Shown here piece by piece: positions 18,219-26,453 of a stretch of DNA of 64,000 nt. The position numbers and the translations under genes were made by a program. Every line of letters begins with the position of its first letter. The stretch's first letter is position 1. Under the pieces are notes generated by a model. The model had not been told where the DNA came from, searched no databases, and saw only the letters and a list, made by a program, of their open reading frames with translations. The stretch is from Parahaliea aestuarii (GTDB lineage Bacteria; Pseudomonadota; Gammaproteobacteria; Pseudomonadales; Halieaceae), in NCBI RefSeq assembly GCF_008064635.1, contig NZ_VRYZ01000001.1:1-64000 (forward strand), read 5' to 3'.

Positions 18219-18833
18219 ATGCTGGAAAAAGAGCTGGCCCAGGCCACCAAAATGGCCGAGCAGGCCAATAAAAAAGTTGAGGAACTGCGGAAGAAACTGC
18301 TGGCGGAGACCGAGAAGGCTCACGCCAGGGCAAAAAAGGAGCTCGCCGCTGCACGTAAAAAGCAGACCAGCGCTAACGCTCGCTTGAAGAAAGCGCGGAC
18401 GGCACTGCGCAGCAAAACGTCTGTTGCCAACCAGAAGAAAGTCGAACAGCTGATGAAACAGGTGCAGGAGCTGGCCGACTCGGTCGCGAGCATCGCCAAA
18501 GCCGCCTACGACTCCGCCGAGAAGTTGATGCCGATGCAGGCCGACGCCGCGATGGAAACACGCAAGGCCCAGGCTGCGGAGCGGGCGGCGGCCCTGGTGG
18601 AAAAGGCGGCGCGGCAGCAGGCTAAGCTGCGCGCGAAAAGGTCTCCGGTGAAGCAAAAGCCTGCAGCGAAGAAAAAAGCAGCGGCGAAAAAGAAAGCCGT
18701 CGCAAAAAGGAAGGCCGCGGCTAAAAAACCGGCCGCCGGAAAAGCGAAAGTGAAGAAGGCGCCGGCCAAACGCAAAGTCGCGGCGGTCAAGAAGGCGCCG
18801 CGCAAGAAGGCTGCACCGAAGAAAAGCGCCTGA
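18219..18833 (+). CDS. AlgP/histone H1-like lysine-alanine-rich protein
   Basis: The 204 residues fall into two parts. Residues 1-140 are a charged coiled-coil region (ELAQATKMAEQANKKVEELRKKL..., KKVEQLMKQVQELADSVASIAKAAYDSAEKL). Residues about 140-204 are a low-complexity tail of K/A/P repeats (KKKAAAKKKAVAKRKAAAKKPAA). This architecture is that of Pseudomonas AlgP (AlgR3) and other bacterial histone H1-like proteins, which bind DNA non-specifically. The ATG follows GGGAG. It stands alone, bracketed by terminator-like hairpins. A phasin-like N-terminus is an alternative reading. Confidence 0.7.
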   Translation: MLEKELAQATKMAEQANKKVEELRKKLLAETEKAHARAKKELAAARKKQTSANARLKKARTALRSKTSVANQKKVEQLMKQVQELADSVASIAKAAYDSAEKLMPMQADAAMETRKAQAAERAAALVEKAARQQAKLRAKRSPVKQKPAAKKKAAAKKKAVAKRKAAAKKPAAGKAKVKKAPAKRKVAAVKKAPRKKAAPKKSA

Positions 18834-18852
18834 GCGACACCGGCGTAAATAG

Positions 18853-18868
18853 CCCCGGGTGACCGGGG
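18853..18868. terminator. Bidirectional terminator-like hairpin
   Basis: CCCCGG-GTGA-CCGGGG lies between the convergent ends of the AlgP-like gene and the sugar dehydrogenase gene. Its stem is short and there is no T-tract, so the call rests on position and symmetry. Confidence 0.45.
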
Positions 18869-18887
18869 TTGCGCCGGAGCGCTGCCG

Positions 18888-19997
18888 CTAGGGTTCTTCG
18901 CCGGCCGGGAGCACCCTCACCAGCTTGCCTGTTTCACTGTCCGTCAGCAGGTAGAGATAGCCGTCCGGCGCTGCGTACACATCGCGAATGCGCTCTCCCA
19001 GTTCGGAGAACAGTGGGGTCTCTGCAACCACGCTGCCATTCTCCATCTCCAGGTGTCTCACCTCTTTGTCGACCAGTGCGCCGATGAAAAGGTCACCCCG
19101 CCAGTCAGGGAAACGGGAACCGCCGTACCATGCCATGCCGGAAGGGGCGATGCTCGGTACCCAGTAGTGCAGTGGTTGCTCCATGCCCGGTAGCTGGGTG
19201 TAGGGGCTGACATGGGCGCCGCTGTAGTCCACACCGTAGGTGATGGCGGGCCAGCCGTAATTCTTTCCGGCCTGCAGGCGGTTCAGTTCATCGCCACCGC
19301 GCGGGCCGTGTTCATGCAGGTAGATGGCGCCGCTGTCTGCATCCAGTGCCAGCCCCTGGGCATTGCGATGGCCCATCGACCACACGCGGGGGCGTTCGCG
19401 GCTCAGTTGCGGGTTGTCCGTCGGCACACTGCCGTCAGCGGCAATACGCAACACCTTGCCCAGCTCACTGTCCGGATTCTGGGCCTGTTCGCGGTAGTCA
19501 AAGCCGTCGCCGGTGGTCACCAGCAGACTCTTGTCCGGCAGGAACAGCAGGCGGCCGGCGTAGTGCTGGGGAGTGTCCTTGCGATCCTTCACCTGCAGTA
19601 CGGTTTCCACCTGTTCAAGTTTCCCCTCGGCCAGGGTGCCGCGTATTACGGCGGTACCGTTGTCTGCGGGAGTGCCCTCGGCAAAGGACAGGTAGACCAG
19701 CCGGTTGCTGGCGAAATCCGGGTGCAGACGCACGTCGAAGTAACCGCCCTGCCCAGCGACATAGGTGGGGGGAAGTCCCGCCAGTGCACGGCCGTTGCCG
19801 CCATTGGCAGGAATGCGCAGCAGGCGCCCGCCGCGCTCGGTCACCAGGAAATCACCCCCGGGTAACTGGGTGACCGACCAGGGATGGGCGAGACCCTCGC
19901 TGAGCGTTTGCAGGCGATACTCCGCCGCCGCTGTGAAAGCGCTGCCGATGCTGAGCGCCAGTGCGACGCCAATCTGCCACAGTCTCCGTTTTGTCAT
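18888..19997 (-). CDS. PQQ-type soluble sugar dehydrogenase (YliI/Asd-like)
   Basis: I start at MTKRRLW (complement of 19995-19997), giving 369 residues with a signal peptide ending SAFTAAAEY. The mature protein shows the six-bladed propeller pattern of GSDH-family aldose dehydrogenases: GLAHPWSVTQLPGGDFLVTERGGRL, GQGGYFDVRLHPDF, GDGFDYREQAQ, RVWSMGHRNAQGLALD, HEHGPRGGDELN, and a conserved IAPSGMAWYGG block. These periplasmic enzymes oxidise sugars with PQQ and pass electrons to the respiratory chain. The nearby c-type cytochromes could be acceptors, but no operon link is seen. Confidence 0.88.
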   Translation of the reverse strand: MTKRRLWQIGVALALSIGSAFTAAAEYRLQTLSEGLAHPWSVTQLPGGDFLVTERGGRLLRIPANGGNGRALAGLPPTYVAGQGGYFDVRLHPDFASNRLVYLSFAEGTPADNGTAVIRGTLAEGKLEQVETVLQVKDRKDTPQHYAGRLLFLPDKSLLVTTGDGFDYREQAQNPDSELGKVLRIAADGSVPTDNPQLSRERPRVWSMGHRNAQGLALDADSGAIYLHEHGPRGGDELNRLQAGKNYGWPAITYGVDYSGAHVSPYTQLPGMEQPLHYWVPSIAPSGMAWYGGSRFPDWRGDLFIGALVDKEVRHLEMENGSVVAETPLFSELGERIRDVYAAPDGYLYLLTDSETGKLVRVLPAGEEP

Positions 19998-20057
19998 GGA
20001 CTTCCCCCGCGGTGAGCTTCGCGCCATTATAGGCCTGAACTTCAGGGGAGAATCCAC

Positions 20058-20519
20058 ATGCTGCGCGTATTGAAGGCGTTTTTTCCGGCTCTGATTCTGA
20101 CCTACCTGCTGGCGGTCGCCCTGGCCACCGCGTCGGTTATGGACAGTCTGCGCGACATGGGCGTGGCGGTACCCAGCACCGTTCAGATACAGTCCACCTG
20201 GCACGATATGCTGGGTATGAGCAGTTCCTATCTTGTGTTGCTGGCGGTGACCTTTGTGCTGGCCTTTGCCGCGGCGGCGCAGGTGGCCAGACTGGCCGGC
20301 GGTGGACGCACCTTCTGGTACCCGCTGGCCGGGGCGGTGGGGGTGCTGGTGCTGCATCTGGTGTTGAACCTGGCGCTGCAGATCACTGTGGTTGCGGTGG
20401 CGCGCACTGCTGTGGGCCTGGCTGGCCAGTGTCTTGCGGGGGCGGTGGGCGGCTGGGTATTTGCGCGTCTCAGTGCCCCCGGCATGACCATGCCGGCGCC
20501 CGCAGGGGACGCCAGCTGA
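20058..20519 (+). CDS. Small four-helix membrane protein of unknown function
   Basis: The 153-residue protein has an N-terminal hydrophobic helix (FFPALILTYLLAVALATASVM) and three further membrane segments near residues 55-80, 87-110 and 115-135. I recognise no family motif. Its start ATG stands 60 bases from the divergent sugar dehydrogenase start, behind AGGGGAG. Its reality is supported by length, a good ribosome binding site and hydrophobic periodicity. No function can be assigned. Confidence 0.65.
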   Translation: MLRVLKAFFPALILTYLLAVALATASVMDSLRDMGVAVPSTVQIQSTWHDMLGMSSSYLVLLAVTFVLAFAAAAQVARLAGGGRTFWYPLAGAVGVLVLHLVLNLALQITVVAVARTAVGLAGQCLAGAVGGWVFARLSAPGMTMPAPAGDAS

Positions 20520-20547
20520 GCCCTGGCCGCATCGCTACCGGCCGATG

Positions 20548-23412
20548 TCAGGGCGTTCGCCGCTGGTAGGCGGGGCTGCTGTCGGCATCCTCAAGCGATT
20601 GCATCCCGGGCAGGTAGACCAGGAAGTCCACCGGAAAATCGATGTTCTCCAGATCGCGGTCCAGCACTACCTCGGCAGGTTGCCCGTAGGTCAGCCAGGC
20701 ACCGCAGGCCTCCCCTGCATCGCAGATCATAAAGTCGTTGTCGGCATCGGTGCCGGCGTAGATCTGGTAGCGGCCGGCGCTCACCCTGTCAAAGCGATAG
20801 CGATAGCCGCCATTCACTGACTGCAGCACCGCCTGGTCGACCACCGCGTCTGAGTCCGGGTGGTAGAGCAGCAGGTAGAGCGTGCCGAGATCGCTGTCGC
20901 TGCTGCTGCCGTCCCCCACAGCCATCTGCACCCGCAACTGCAGGGCGTTGGCGCTGGAGCGGATGGTGACCGTGCCGCTGTAGATGCCGGTGTCGAGGCC
21001 GTTGCGGTCGACCTGCAGGCGGTAGTCGCCGAGGCCGCCTGCTGCGACCTGCACTGGCACAATAGTGAGCCAGGGTTCGGAGCTGTCGAGTCCCAGAATC
21101 TGCACGGTGTCGCTGCCACTGGCTTCCAGGGTCAGGTCCAGTTGCTCCAGGCTGCTGCCGAAGCTGAAGGCGGTGGCCGAGGCGCTCAACAGGGAGCTGC
21201 CGACCGGGCTGCCGCCGCCCGCTTCCATGGCAGCTGTGACGGCCCGGTAGGCATTGATCAGGCCGTAGCCGTAGCTGTCGTCCCGCCCCGGCGGGCCGAG
21301 GTCGTCGGTCAGGCGGCCATCGCGCAGCAATTGCTCGATAGCGGCGGGGCTGAGCTCGGGGTTGACCGATTTCATCAGTGCAATGACCGCACTGACATGG
21401 GGGGCGGCCATGGAGGTGCCGTTGAGGAAGGTGTAGGCAAACTCGCGATCGCCGCCGCTGCCCACGGCGCCGTTGCTGAGGACGCCGTCGGGATAGCCGT
21501 CGCCCCCCACATCCTGGCTGCTGTCGCCGCCCGGTCCGGCCAGGTCGATCAGGGGGCCGCGGTTGCTGTAACTGGCCAGTTGGCGGCGGGCGTCCACCGC
21601 GCTCACCGACAGCACTGCATCGTAGGCTGCGGGATAGGATGGGAAGCTGCTGGCTTCGTTACCGGCGGCGGCGACCACCACAATGCCGGCGCTGCGCACC
21701 TGGCGATAGAGGTTCTCGGCGATGCCGCTGAAACCTTCGCCGCCGAGGCTGAGGTTGATGATGTCGGCAGGGCGCCCGGGCAGTGTGCCGGAGTCGTTGT
21801 CGAGCCCCGCGGCATAGCGCACGGCCTGTAGCACGTCGTAACTGGTGCCGCCGCTTTCCGACAGGGCTCGCAGCGGCATCAGGCGCACACCGAAGGCGGC
21901 GCCGGCGCCGCCGACGCTGTTGTTGCCGGTGGCGGCCACGGTGCCGGCCACGTGGCTGCCGTGATAGCTGCTGCCGGTTTCCCGGCCGCTGCCCGGGTCC
22001 TCGGGGTTGTTGTCGATACTGTTGCCGTCACCGGCGCGCTCCGGGTCGCGGATAAAGTCGTACCCGGGTAGCAACTGGCCGGCGAAATCCGGGTGGTTGC
22101 GCAGAATGCCTGAGTCCACTACGGCCACGGTGACGTTGGCGCTGCCGGTAGTGATGTCCCAGGCGGCGGGCAGCTGAATCAGCGGGTAGTGCCATTGAAA
22201 GGGCAGGGCGGGGTCGTTGGTGGTGAGCTGTGGCTGCGGGCGGTAGTTGGGACTGATGGCGGCAATACCCGGGCTCTTGCGCAGCAGCTTGATGGCCACC
22301 AGGGTCTGCCAGCGCTCTTTCATATCGGTGCCGGCAAACTGCCCGGCGCGGCCCGCGGCGGTGCCGACCATTTGCTGCAGGCTGGTCGCCGCCTCCTGCA
22401 TGGCCAGCAGGCGCGGCCGCCCCACGTCGCCCGCCTGCTGCCGCAGGCCCATTTGCCAGGCCAGGCCGTCGCTGTCGAGGGCAGGCCCCTGTTCGCGGTC
22501 CGCCTCGTCGGTAAAGCTGATGATGGTCTCGCCGGGCACAAAGTCCGGCGCACTCGCGGCGCTGGGATTCCCCGGGTCGCCAATGGCGAGAATGTAGTTG
22601 GTGGCGCCCTCGAAGGCGAAGACATTGACGGTATAGCTGCCATCTTCCGGCACTGTGACCTGCTCCATGTTGCCGGTTTCCACCGAGAAGGCGACGATTT
22701 CGCCCCGGCTGTCGAACAGGTAGAGATCGGCGTCGCCCCCGGTTTCCAGACTGTCGGCCACCAGCAGGCTGATACTTTGTCCGGCCAGCAGATCCACGCT
22801 GAAGTAGTCGTCGATATCGCCGCCGGCGAAGGAGCGACCCTCGGCGCCGGCGCCGGGCTGGTTGACGTAGCCACCCAGGGTGACGGGGTTGTCCACCCGC
22901 TGGGCGGTGCCCAGGCTGTCATTGGCAACATAGCGGGTGGCGGGGTCGTTGACGTCGCCGTCCACTATCTGGCTGGGTGAGGTAAGGATGTTGCCGGACA
23001 GGCCGAAGGTGACATTGCCGGCCGGCGGTTCCACCCGCACGCTAACGTTGGCGCTGCCGGTGGCGCCGCGGTCGTCGGTAACGGTGAGGGTAAAGGCAAA
23101 TTCGGTGACCGCACTCACCGGCGGAGCGGTGAAGCTGGCGATCGGGGTGTCGGCGTTGTCCACGGTGAGCGCCGGCCCCGCTACCTGCTCCCAGGCCCAC
23201 CCGGTGATAGAACCATCGCTGTCACTGCTGTCGCTGCCGTTCAATTCCACCCGCGTGTTGGCGGCCACCGTGGTGGGCGCGGAGGCAGCGGCGACCGGAG
23301 GCTGGTTGGGCGGAGGTGTCGTATCGCTGCGGCTGCTACCGCCGCCGCCACCGCCGCAGGCGGTCAGCAGCAGGGTCAGGCAGAGGGCCGGGCCGGTTAG
23401 GCGTGCTCGCAT
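20548..23412 (-). CDS. S8 (subtilisin-like) serine protease, secreted lipoprotein
   Basis: The 954-residue protein (a GTG 9 bases earlier is an alternative start) has a lipobox LLTAC with Cys19, then a Gly/Ser linker. A PKD/Ig-like domain follows (about 40-125), then a prepeptidase C-terminal-like region (about 180-280) and the S8 catalytic domain. The catalytic triad is Asp433 (VVDSG), His484 (HGSH) and Ser667 (NGTSMAAPH). A C-terminal beta region (about 720-950) contains a BACON-like repeat. It should be anchored in the outer membrane and digest extracellular protein. It lies alone between convergent and co-directional genes, without an obvious regulator. Confidence 0.9.
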   Translation of the reverse strand: MRARLTGPALCLTLLLTACGGGGGGSSRSDTTPPPNQPPVAAASAPTTVAANTRVELNGSDSSDSDGSITGWAWEQVAGPALTVDNADTPIASFTAPPVSAVTEFAFTLTVTDDRGATGSANVSVRVEPPAGNVTFGLSGNILTSPSQIVDGDVNDPATRYVANDSLGTAQRVDNPVTLGGYVNQPGAGAEGRSFAGGDIDDYFSVDLLAGQSISLLVADSLETGGDADLYLFDSRGEIVAFSVETGNMEQVTVPEDGSYTVNVFAFEGATNYILAIGDPGNPSAASAPDFVPGETIISFTDEADREQGPALDSDGLAWQMGLRQQAGDVGRPRLLAMQEAATSLQQMVGTAAGRAGQFAGTDMKERWQTLVAIKLLRKSPGIAAISPNYRPQPQLTTNDPALPFQWHYPLIQLPAAWDITTGSANVTVAVVDSGILRNHPDFAGQLLPGYDFIRDPERAGDGNSIDNNPEDPGSGRETGSSYHGSHVAGTVAATGNNSVGGAGAAFGVRLMPLRALSESGGTSYDVLQAVRYAAGLDNDSGTLPGRPADIINLSLGGEGFSGIAENLYRQVRSAGIVVVAAAGNEASSFPSYPAAYDAVLSVSAVDARRQLASYSNRGPLIDLAGPGGDSSQDVGGDGYPDGVLSNGAVGSGGDREFAYTFLNGTSMAAPHVSAVIALMKSVNPELSPAAIEQLLRDGRLTDDLGPPGRDDSYGYGLINAYRAVTAAMEAGGGSPVGSSLLSASATAFSFGSSLEQLDLTLEASGSDTVQILGLDSSEPWLTIVPVQVAAGGLGDYRLQVDRNGLDTGIYSGTVTIRSSANALQLRVQMAVGDGSSSDSDLGTLYLLLYHPDSDAVVDQAVLQSVNGGYRYRFDRVSAGRYQIYAGTDADNDFMICDAGEACGAWLTYGQPAEVVLDRDLENIDFPVDFLVYLPGMQSLEDADSSPAYQRRTP

Positions 23413-23478
23413 TGCGGTCACCGTCGCTGACTGGGTAATGCCAGCTTAGCAGATCAGCGCCACCGACCGCGCTGCGCT

Positions 23479-24675
23479 TCAGCGGTGGTCGAGAAAGCGG
23501 GCGGGCCGCAGCACACACAGCAGCGACAGAACCAGGGCGATCACGCCGAGATTGATCAGCAGGGCGTAGTTGGACTCGCCGATCACCAGCGCCCCGATCA
23601 TGGGGCCGCTGGCCAGTCCCATCTTGGAGGCGAAGCCGCCCAGGGCGGCGGTCTGGCCGCTGCTGTCGAAGGCCGAACACATGCCCAGCAGGTAGGAAAT
23701 CACGAAGGCCCAGGTAATCCCCACGCCCACGTTGGCCAGCCAGTACATCCACGGTGCGTCGCTGTAATGCAGGATCCAGGTGCCGGCCACCGTGAGCACG
23801 ATGGCAATCGCTACCGGCAGCAGGCGTCCGTAGCGAGTGGACAGCAGGATTACCGCCACCGAGCCGGCAATGGCAATCCAGGCGGCGACACCCAGGGTGC
23901 TGCTGATGTACGCCGGTGTCAGGCCGAAGTGCTTGCCGAGTCCGATGATGTAGGCGTACAGCGCCATGTTGGCGGCCTGGAACAGGAAGGTGGCCAGCAG
24001 CGCGAGAACCAGCAGGCCGCGCCGGCCACCCGCGCTGTGCGGAGTGTCGGTGGCCGCTGCAATGGGCGCAGCGGGTTTGACCGGGTAGTCATCGAGAAAG
24101 GGCACCATCAGCAGGGTGACCACTGAAAAGGCGATCAGCGCCATGAACAGGACCGACACGCCGAAGTCCGGCACCAGGCCGGGCAAATACAGCAGGCCCA
24201 GGCCGCCGAGACCAAACTGCACCGTCAGCAGGTAGCCGAAGGTGCGGTCCGCCTCCGTGGTGCGGGAAATGACTGCGAAACCCACGCCCACCAGTACACC
24301 GCCGATGCAGCCGTGCAGGAATCGCAGGGCGATCATTGCGCCGGCGCCCTCCACCAGCATGGAGAGCAGGTCGGTGATGATCAGGCCCAGCAACAGGCCC
24401 ACTGAGAGTGCGCGCCAGGGCAGGCGCTTGACCAGAAAGACTGCCGTCAGCGCGCCGAGTGAGGCGCCATAGACATTGGCCGAGCCGACAAAGCCCGCCT
24501 GCTGGTTGCTGAAGCCCAGCCCCTCGATCAGCCCGTCCACCAGGGCTGGCATGATGTTGACGTAGAACAGTCCCGCGGTGGCGAGAAAGGCGAGCAGTAC
24601 CCGGGCCAGTTCACCGTTGGCGGACAGGGTGGGGAAGCGGCGTCCGGGGCTATCGATGGCGTCGACCTGGGTCAT
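23479..24675 (-). CDS. MFS transporter
   Basis: The 398-residue protein has twelve hydrophobic segments with the MFS loop 2-3 region FLVKRLPWRALSVG. Its start overlaps the stop of the serine hydrolase gene (ATGA), so the two form an operon. I recognise no subfamily signature that fixes a substrate. Its partner is an exported SxxK hydrolase, and the operon carries a putative MocR half-site pair upstream. It therefore probably imports or exports the hydrolase product. Confidence 0.82.
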   Translation of the reverse strand: MTQVDAIDSPGRRFPTLSANGELARVLLAFLATAGLFYVNIMPALVDGLIEGLGFSNQQAGFVGSANVYGASLGALTAVFLVKRLPWRALSVGLLLGLIITDLLSMLVEGAGAMIALRFLHGCIGGVLVGVGFAVISRTTEADRTFGYLLTVQFGLGGLGLLYLPGLVPDFGVSVLFMALIAFSVVTLLMVPFLDDYPVKPAAPIAAATDTPHSAGGRRGLLVLALLATFLFQAANMALYAYIIGLGKHFGLTPAYISSTLGVAAWIAIAGSVAVILLSTRYGRLLPVAIAIVLTVAGTWILHYSDAPWMYWLANVGVGITWAFVISYLLGMCSAFDSSGQTAALGGFASKMGLASGPMIGALVIGESNYALLINLGVIALVLSLLCVLRPARFLDHR

Positions 24676-26357
24676 GATGAAGTTCCTGGGTTGGGGCTGG
24701 TGGTTGTGGGGCAGAGGTCGCGCTGCCGGTGCAGCCAGCGCAGGGCGTCGGTAAAGGCGAACTGGCCGCCGTCACTGAAGTAGTAGTAAATCCTGTCGTC
24801 GGGCAACAGCAGTACGTTGATGCCGCCGTAGCCCGACAGGAAGGGAATCACAAGCTGTCCCGGGCAGGACAGCAGGCGGGTGGCGTCGAAACCCCAGAAG
24901 CCGTGCTGGTAGTAGAGCTCATCCGCCTCGGCCGGGTGGTAGCCCCGCGCTGCCGGGTCCCGCTGCAGGGCCTGCAGAAGTAGGCGCCGGTCCAGTTGCG
25001 GCGCCAGGGTATCGCGGTTGAGGGCCTGCCCGATGCGGGCGATATCGTCGCGCAGCAGGGTCAGGCCGTAACCGGCAAAAGGCTGGGCGGCGGTGTCCGC
25101 GGTGCGCCGGGTGGTGTCGAGGGCGGGGCTCAGGTCCAGCTGTCGCCACAGGGGCAGCAGGAGGTCGCGGTACAGGTCGGCCTTTGCGCCGTGCTGCTTT
25201 TGCAGCAGCGCGGTCATTGCCGTGCCCAGCAGGTAGGTGTCGGAGGTATGGTAAACGAATTGCCCGCCGGGCTGCCCGCGGGCGGGCCAGCCGCGGCAGG
25301 CGAAACGCAGCTTGTCGATGTGGCGCAGGGGGAGAAAAAAGCCCTCCTCCATCCGGGCGCTGCTTTCGTCCGCCTGGGCCGCGGCGGAGTGGTAGTGCCC
25401 CGTGCGCATGTTGAGGGTGTCGACGAGGGTGGTTTGACGCCAGTGTCCGGCGCTGGCGCATTCCGGCACCAGGCTGGCGATGGTCTGCTCGCTGCTGCCC
25501 GGAAAGCGCTGTTCCAGCCGCATCAGCCCGAGGCCGGCGACCAGGGACTTGGCCAGGGAGTAGGAAGGCAGACTCAGGTTGTCACAGTGCGGGTAGGGGC
25601 CGCGCCGGGTCGGGCAGTCGCTGACATAGTGGCTGTCACCGTCCACCAGGCCCCAGGCGCTGAGGTCTGCACCGGGGCCGGACAGGGCCGACGGCTGCGG
25701 CAGCTGTTGCAGGGGGCGGGTCGGCAGCCGCGCGGCCCGGTGGCGGCGGTGGTCGCTGGCGATGCGCTCCGCGCCCGCCAGTGCTGTGCGCTGGAAGCTG
25801 CCCTCGGCGGGGCCCTCCAGATTGAACTTGAAATACAGGCAGGTTTCGCTGGCGATCAGCACCCGGGCAGGAAACGGCTTGCCCTCCCCCGCGAGGGTGG
25901 CGCGGATAACGCCGTTGTGGGTGCAGTTGGCGTTTTTTTCCTGCAGGGCAAAGGGCAGGCTGAAGTGGTCACGGCCCTCGCTGTCGCGCCAGATTCGGCC
26001 GGGCTCCAGTATCAGGTCCCAGTGGGGGTGGGCTGTGGACTGGAGCCCGCGTTGCAAGGGCACCAGTTCGCCGCCAACCTGCAGGTAGGCGGCCTGGATG
26101 TCCGGCAGGCGGTCCAGGGCCAGCTGCCGGTCGGCAGCAAAACCGTAGTCGTCCCGCTGTACGTCCAGCTGCAGGGCATCGGGCGTGCGCAGCTGCAACA
26201 TGCCGCGCAACTGCCCCGGCGGCGCCTGGGCGTCGAGCGGCGGTGCCATGTCCTGCATAACCAGCATCGGTTCGGCAATGGCAGTCACGGCAGGCAACAG
26301 CAGAGCAACCAGCGTCAGGGCAAAGGTTGTGCTATGGCGTCGTGAAGTGGTCGGCAA
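24672..26357 (-). CDS. Exported SxxK serine hydrolase (beta-lactamase fold)
   Basis: The 561-residue protein seems to start with TTG. In-frame codons upstream run into a stop without ATG or GTG, and the signal peptide TFALTLVALLLPAVTAIAE begins right after. The catalytic SxxK is S267-L-A-K270 (SYSLAKS). A YHTSD segment near residue 370 occupies the Y-x-N position, and a C-terminal GYGGINVLLLPD stretch may play the KTG role. It is longer than typical class C enzymes because of an N-terminal domain of about 220 residues. It heads the operon with the MFS gene, downstream of a paired MocR-like site. Confidence 0.78.
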   Translation of the reverse strand: MPTTSRRHSTTFALTLVALLLPAVTAIAEPMLVMQDMAPPLDAQAPPGQLRGMLQLRTPDALQLDVQRDDYGFAADRQLALDRLPDIQAAYLQVGGELVPLQRGLQSTAHPHWDLILEPGRIWRDSEGRDHFSLPFALQEKNANCTHNGVIRATLAGEGKPFPARVLIASETCLYFKFNLEGPAEGSFQRTALAGAERIASDHRRHRAARLPTRPLQQLPQPSALSGPGADLSAWGLVDGDSHYVSDCPTRRGPYPHCDNLSLPSYSLAKSLVAGLGLMRLEQRFPGSSEQTIASLVPECASAGHWRQTTLVDTLNMRTGHYHSAAAQADESSARMEEGFFLPLRHIDKLRFACRGWPARGQPGGQFVYHTSDTYLLGTAMTALLQKQHGAKADLYRDLLLPLWRQLDLSPALDTTRRTADTAAQPFAGYGLTLLRDDIARIGQALNRDTLAPQLDRRLLLQALQRDPAARGYHPAEADELYYQHGFWGFDATRLLSCPGQLVIPFLSGYGGINVLLLPDDRIYYYFSDGGQFAFTDALRWLHRQRDLCPTTTSPNPGTSS

Positions 26358-26411
26358 GGGCTCGTGTGCTCTGTTATTTTCCCTACCCTAGCAATGGCCT
26401 GCGCACTGCCA

Positions 26412-26445
26412 TAGAGCCAGTTGCCCGGGCGATGCTAGTCCAATT
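26412..26445 (-). promoter_or_regulatory. Candidate MocR-type paired half-site upstream of the serine hydrolase/MFS operon
   Basis: On the minus strand AATTGGACTA is followed by AACTGGCTCTA, with starts 23 bases apart, ending 55 bases before the hydrolase start. The same two half-sites with identical spacing occur at 36121-36154 and 37097-37130. Direct TGGnCTA-type repeats are known targets of MocR regulators, and one is encoded at 37672-39525. Confidence 0.6.
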
Positions 26446-26453
26446 GCCTGCGC

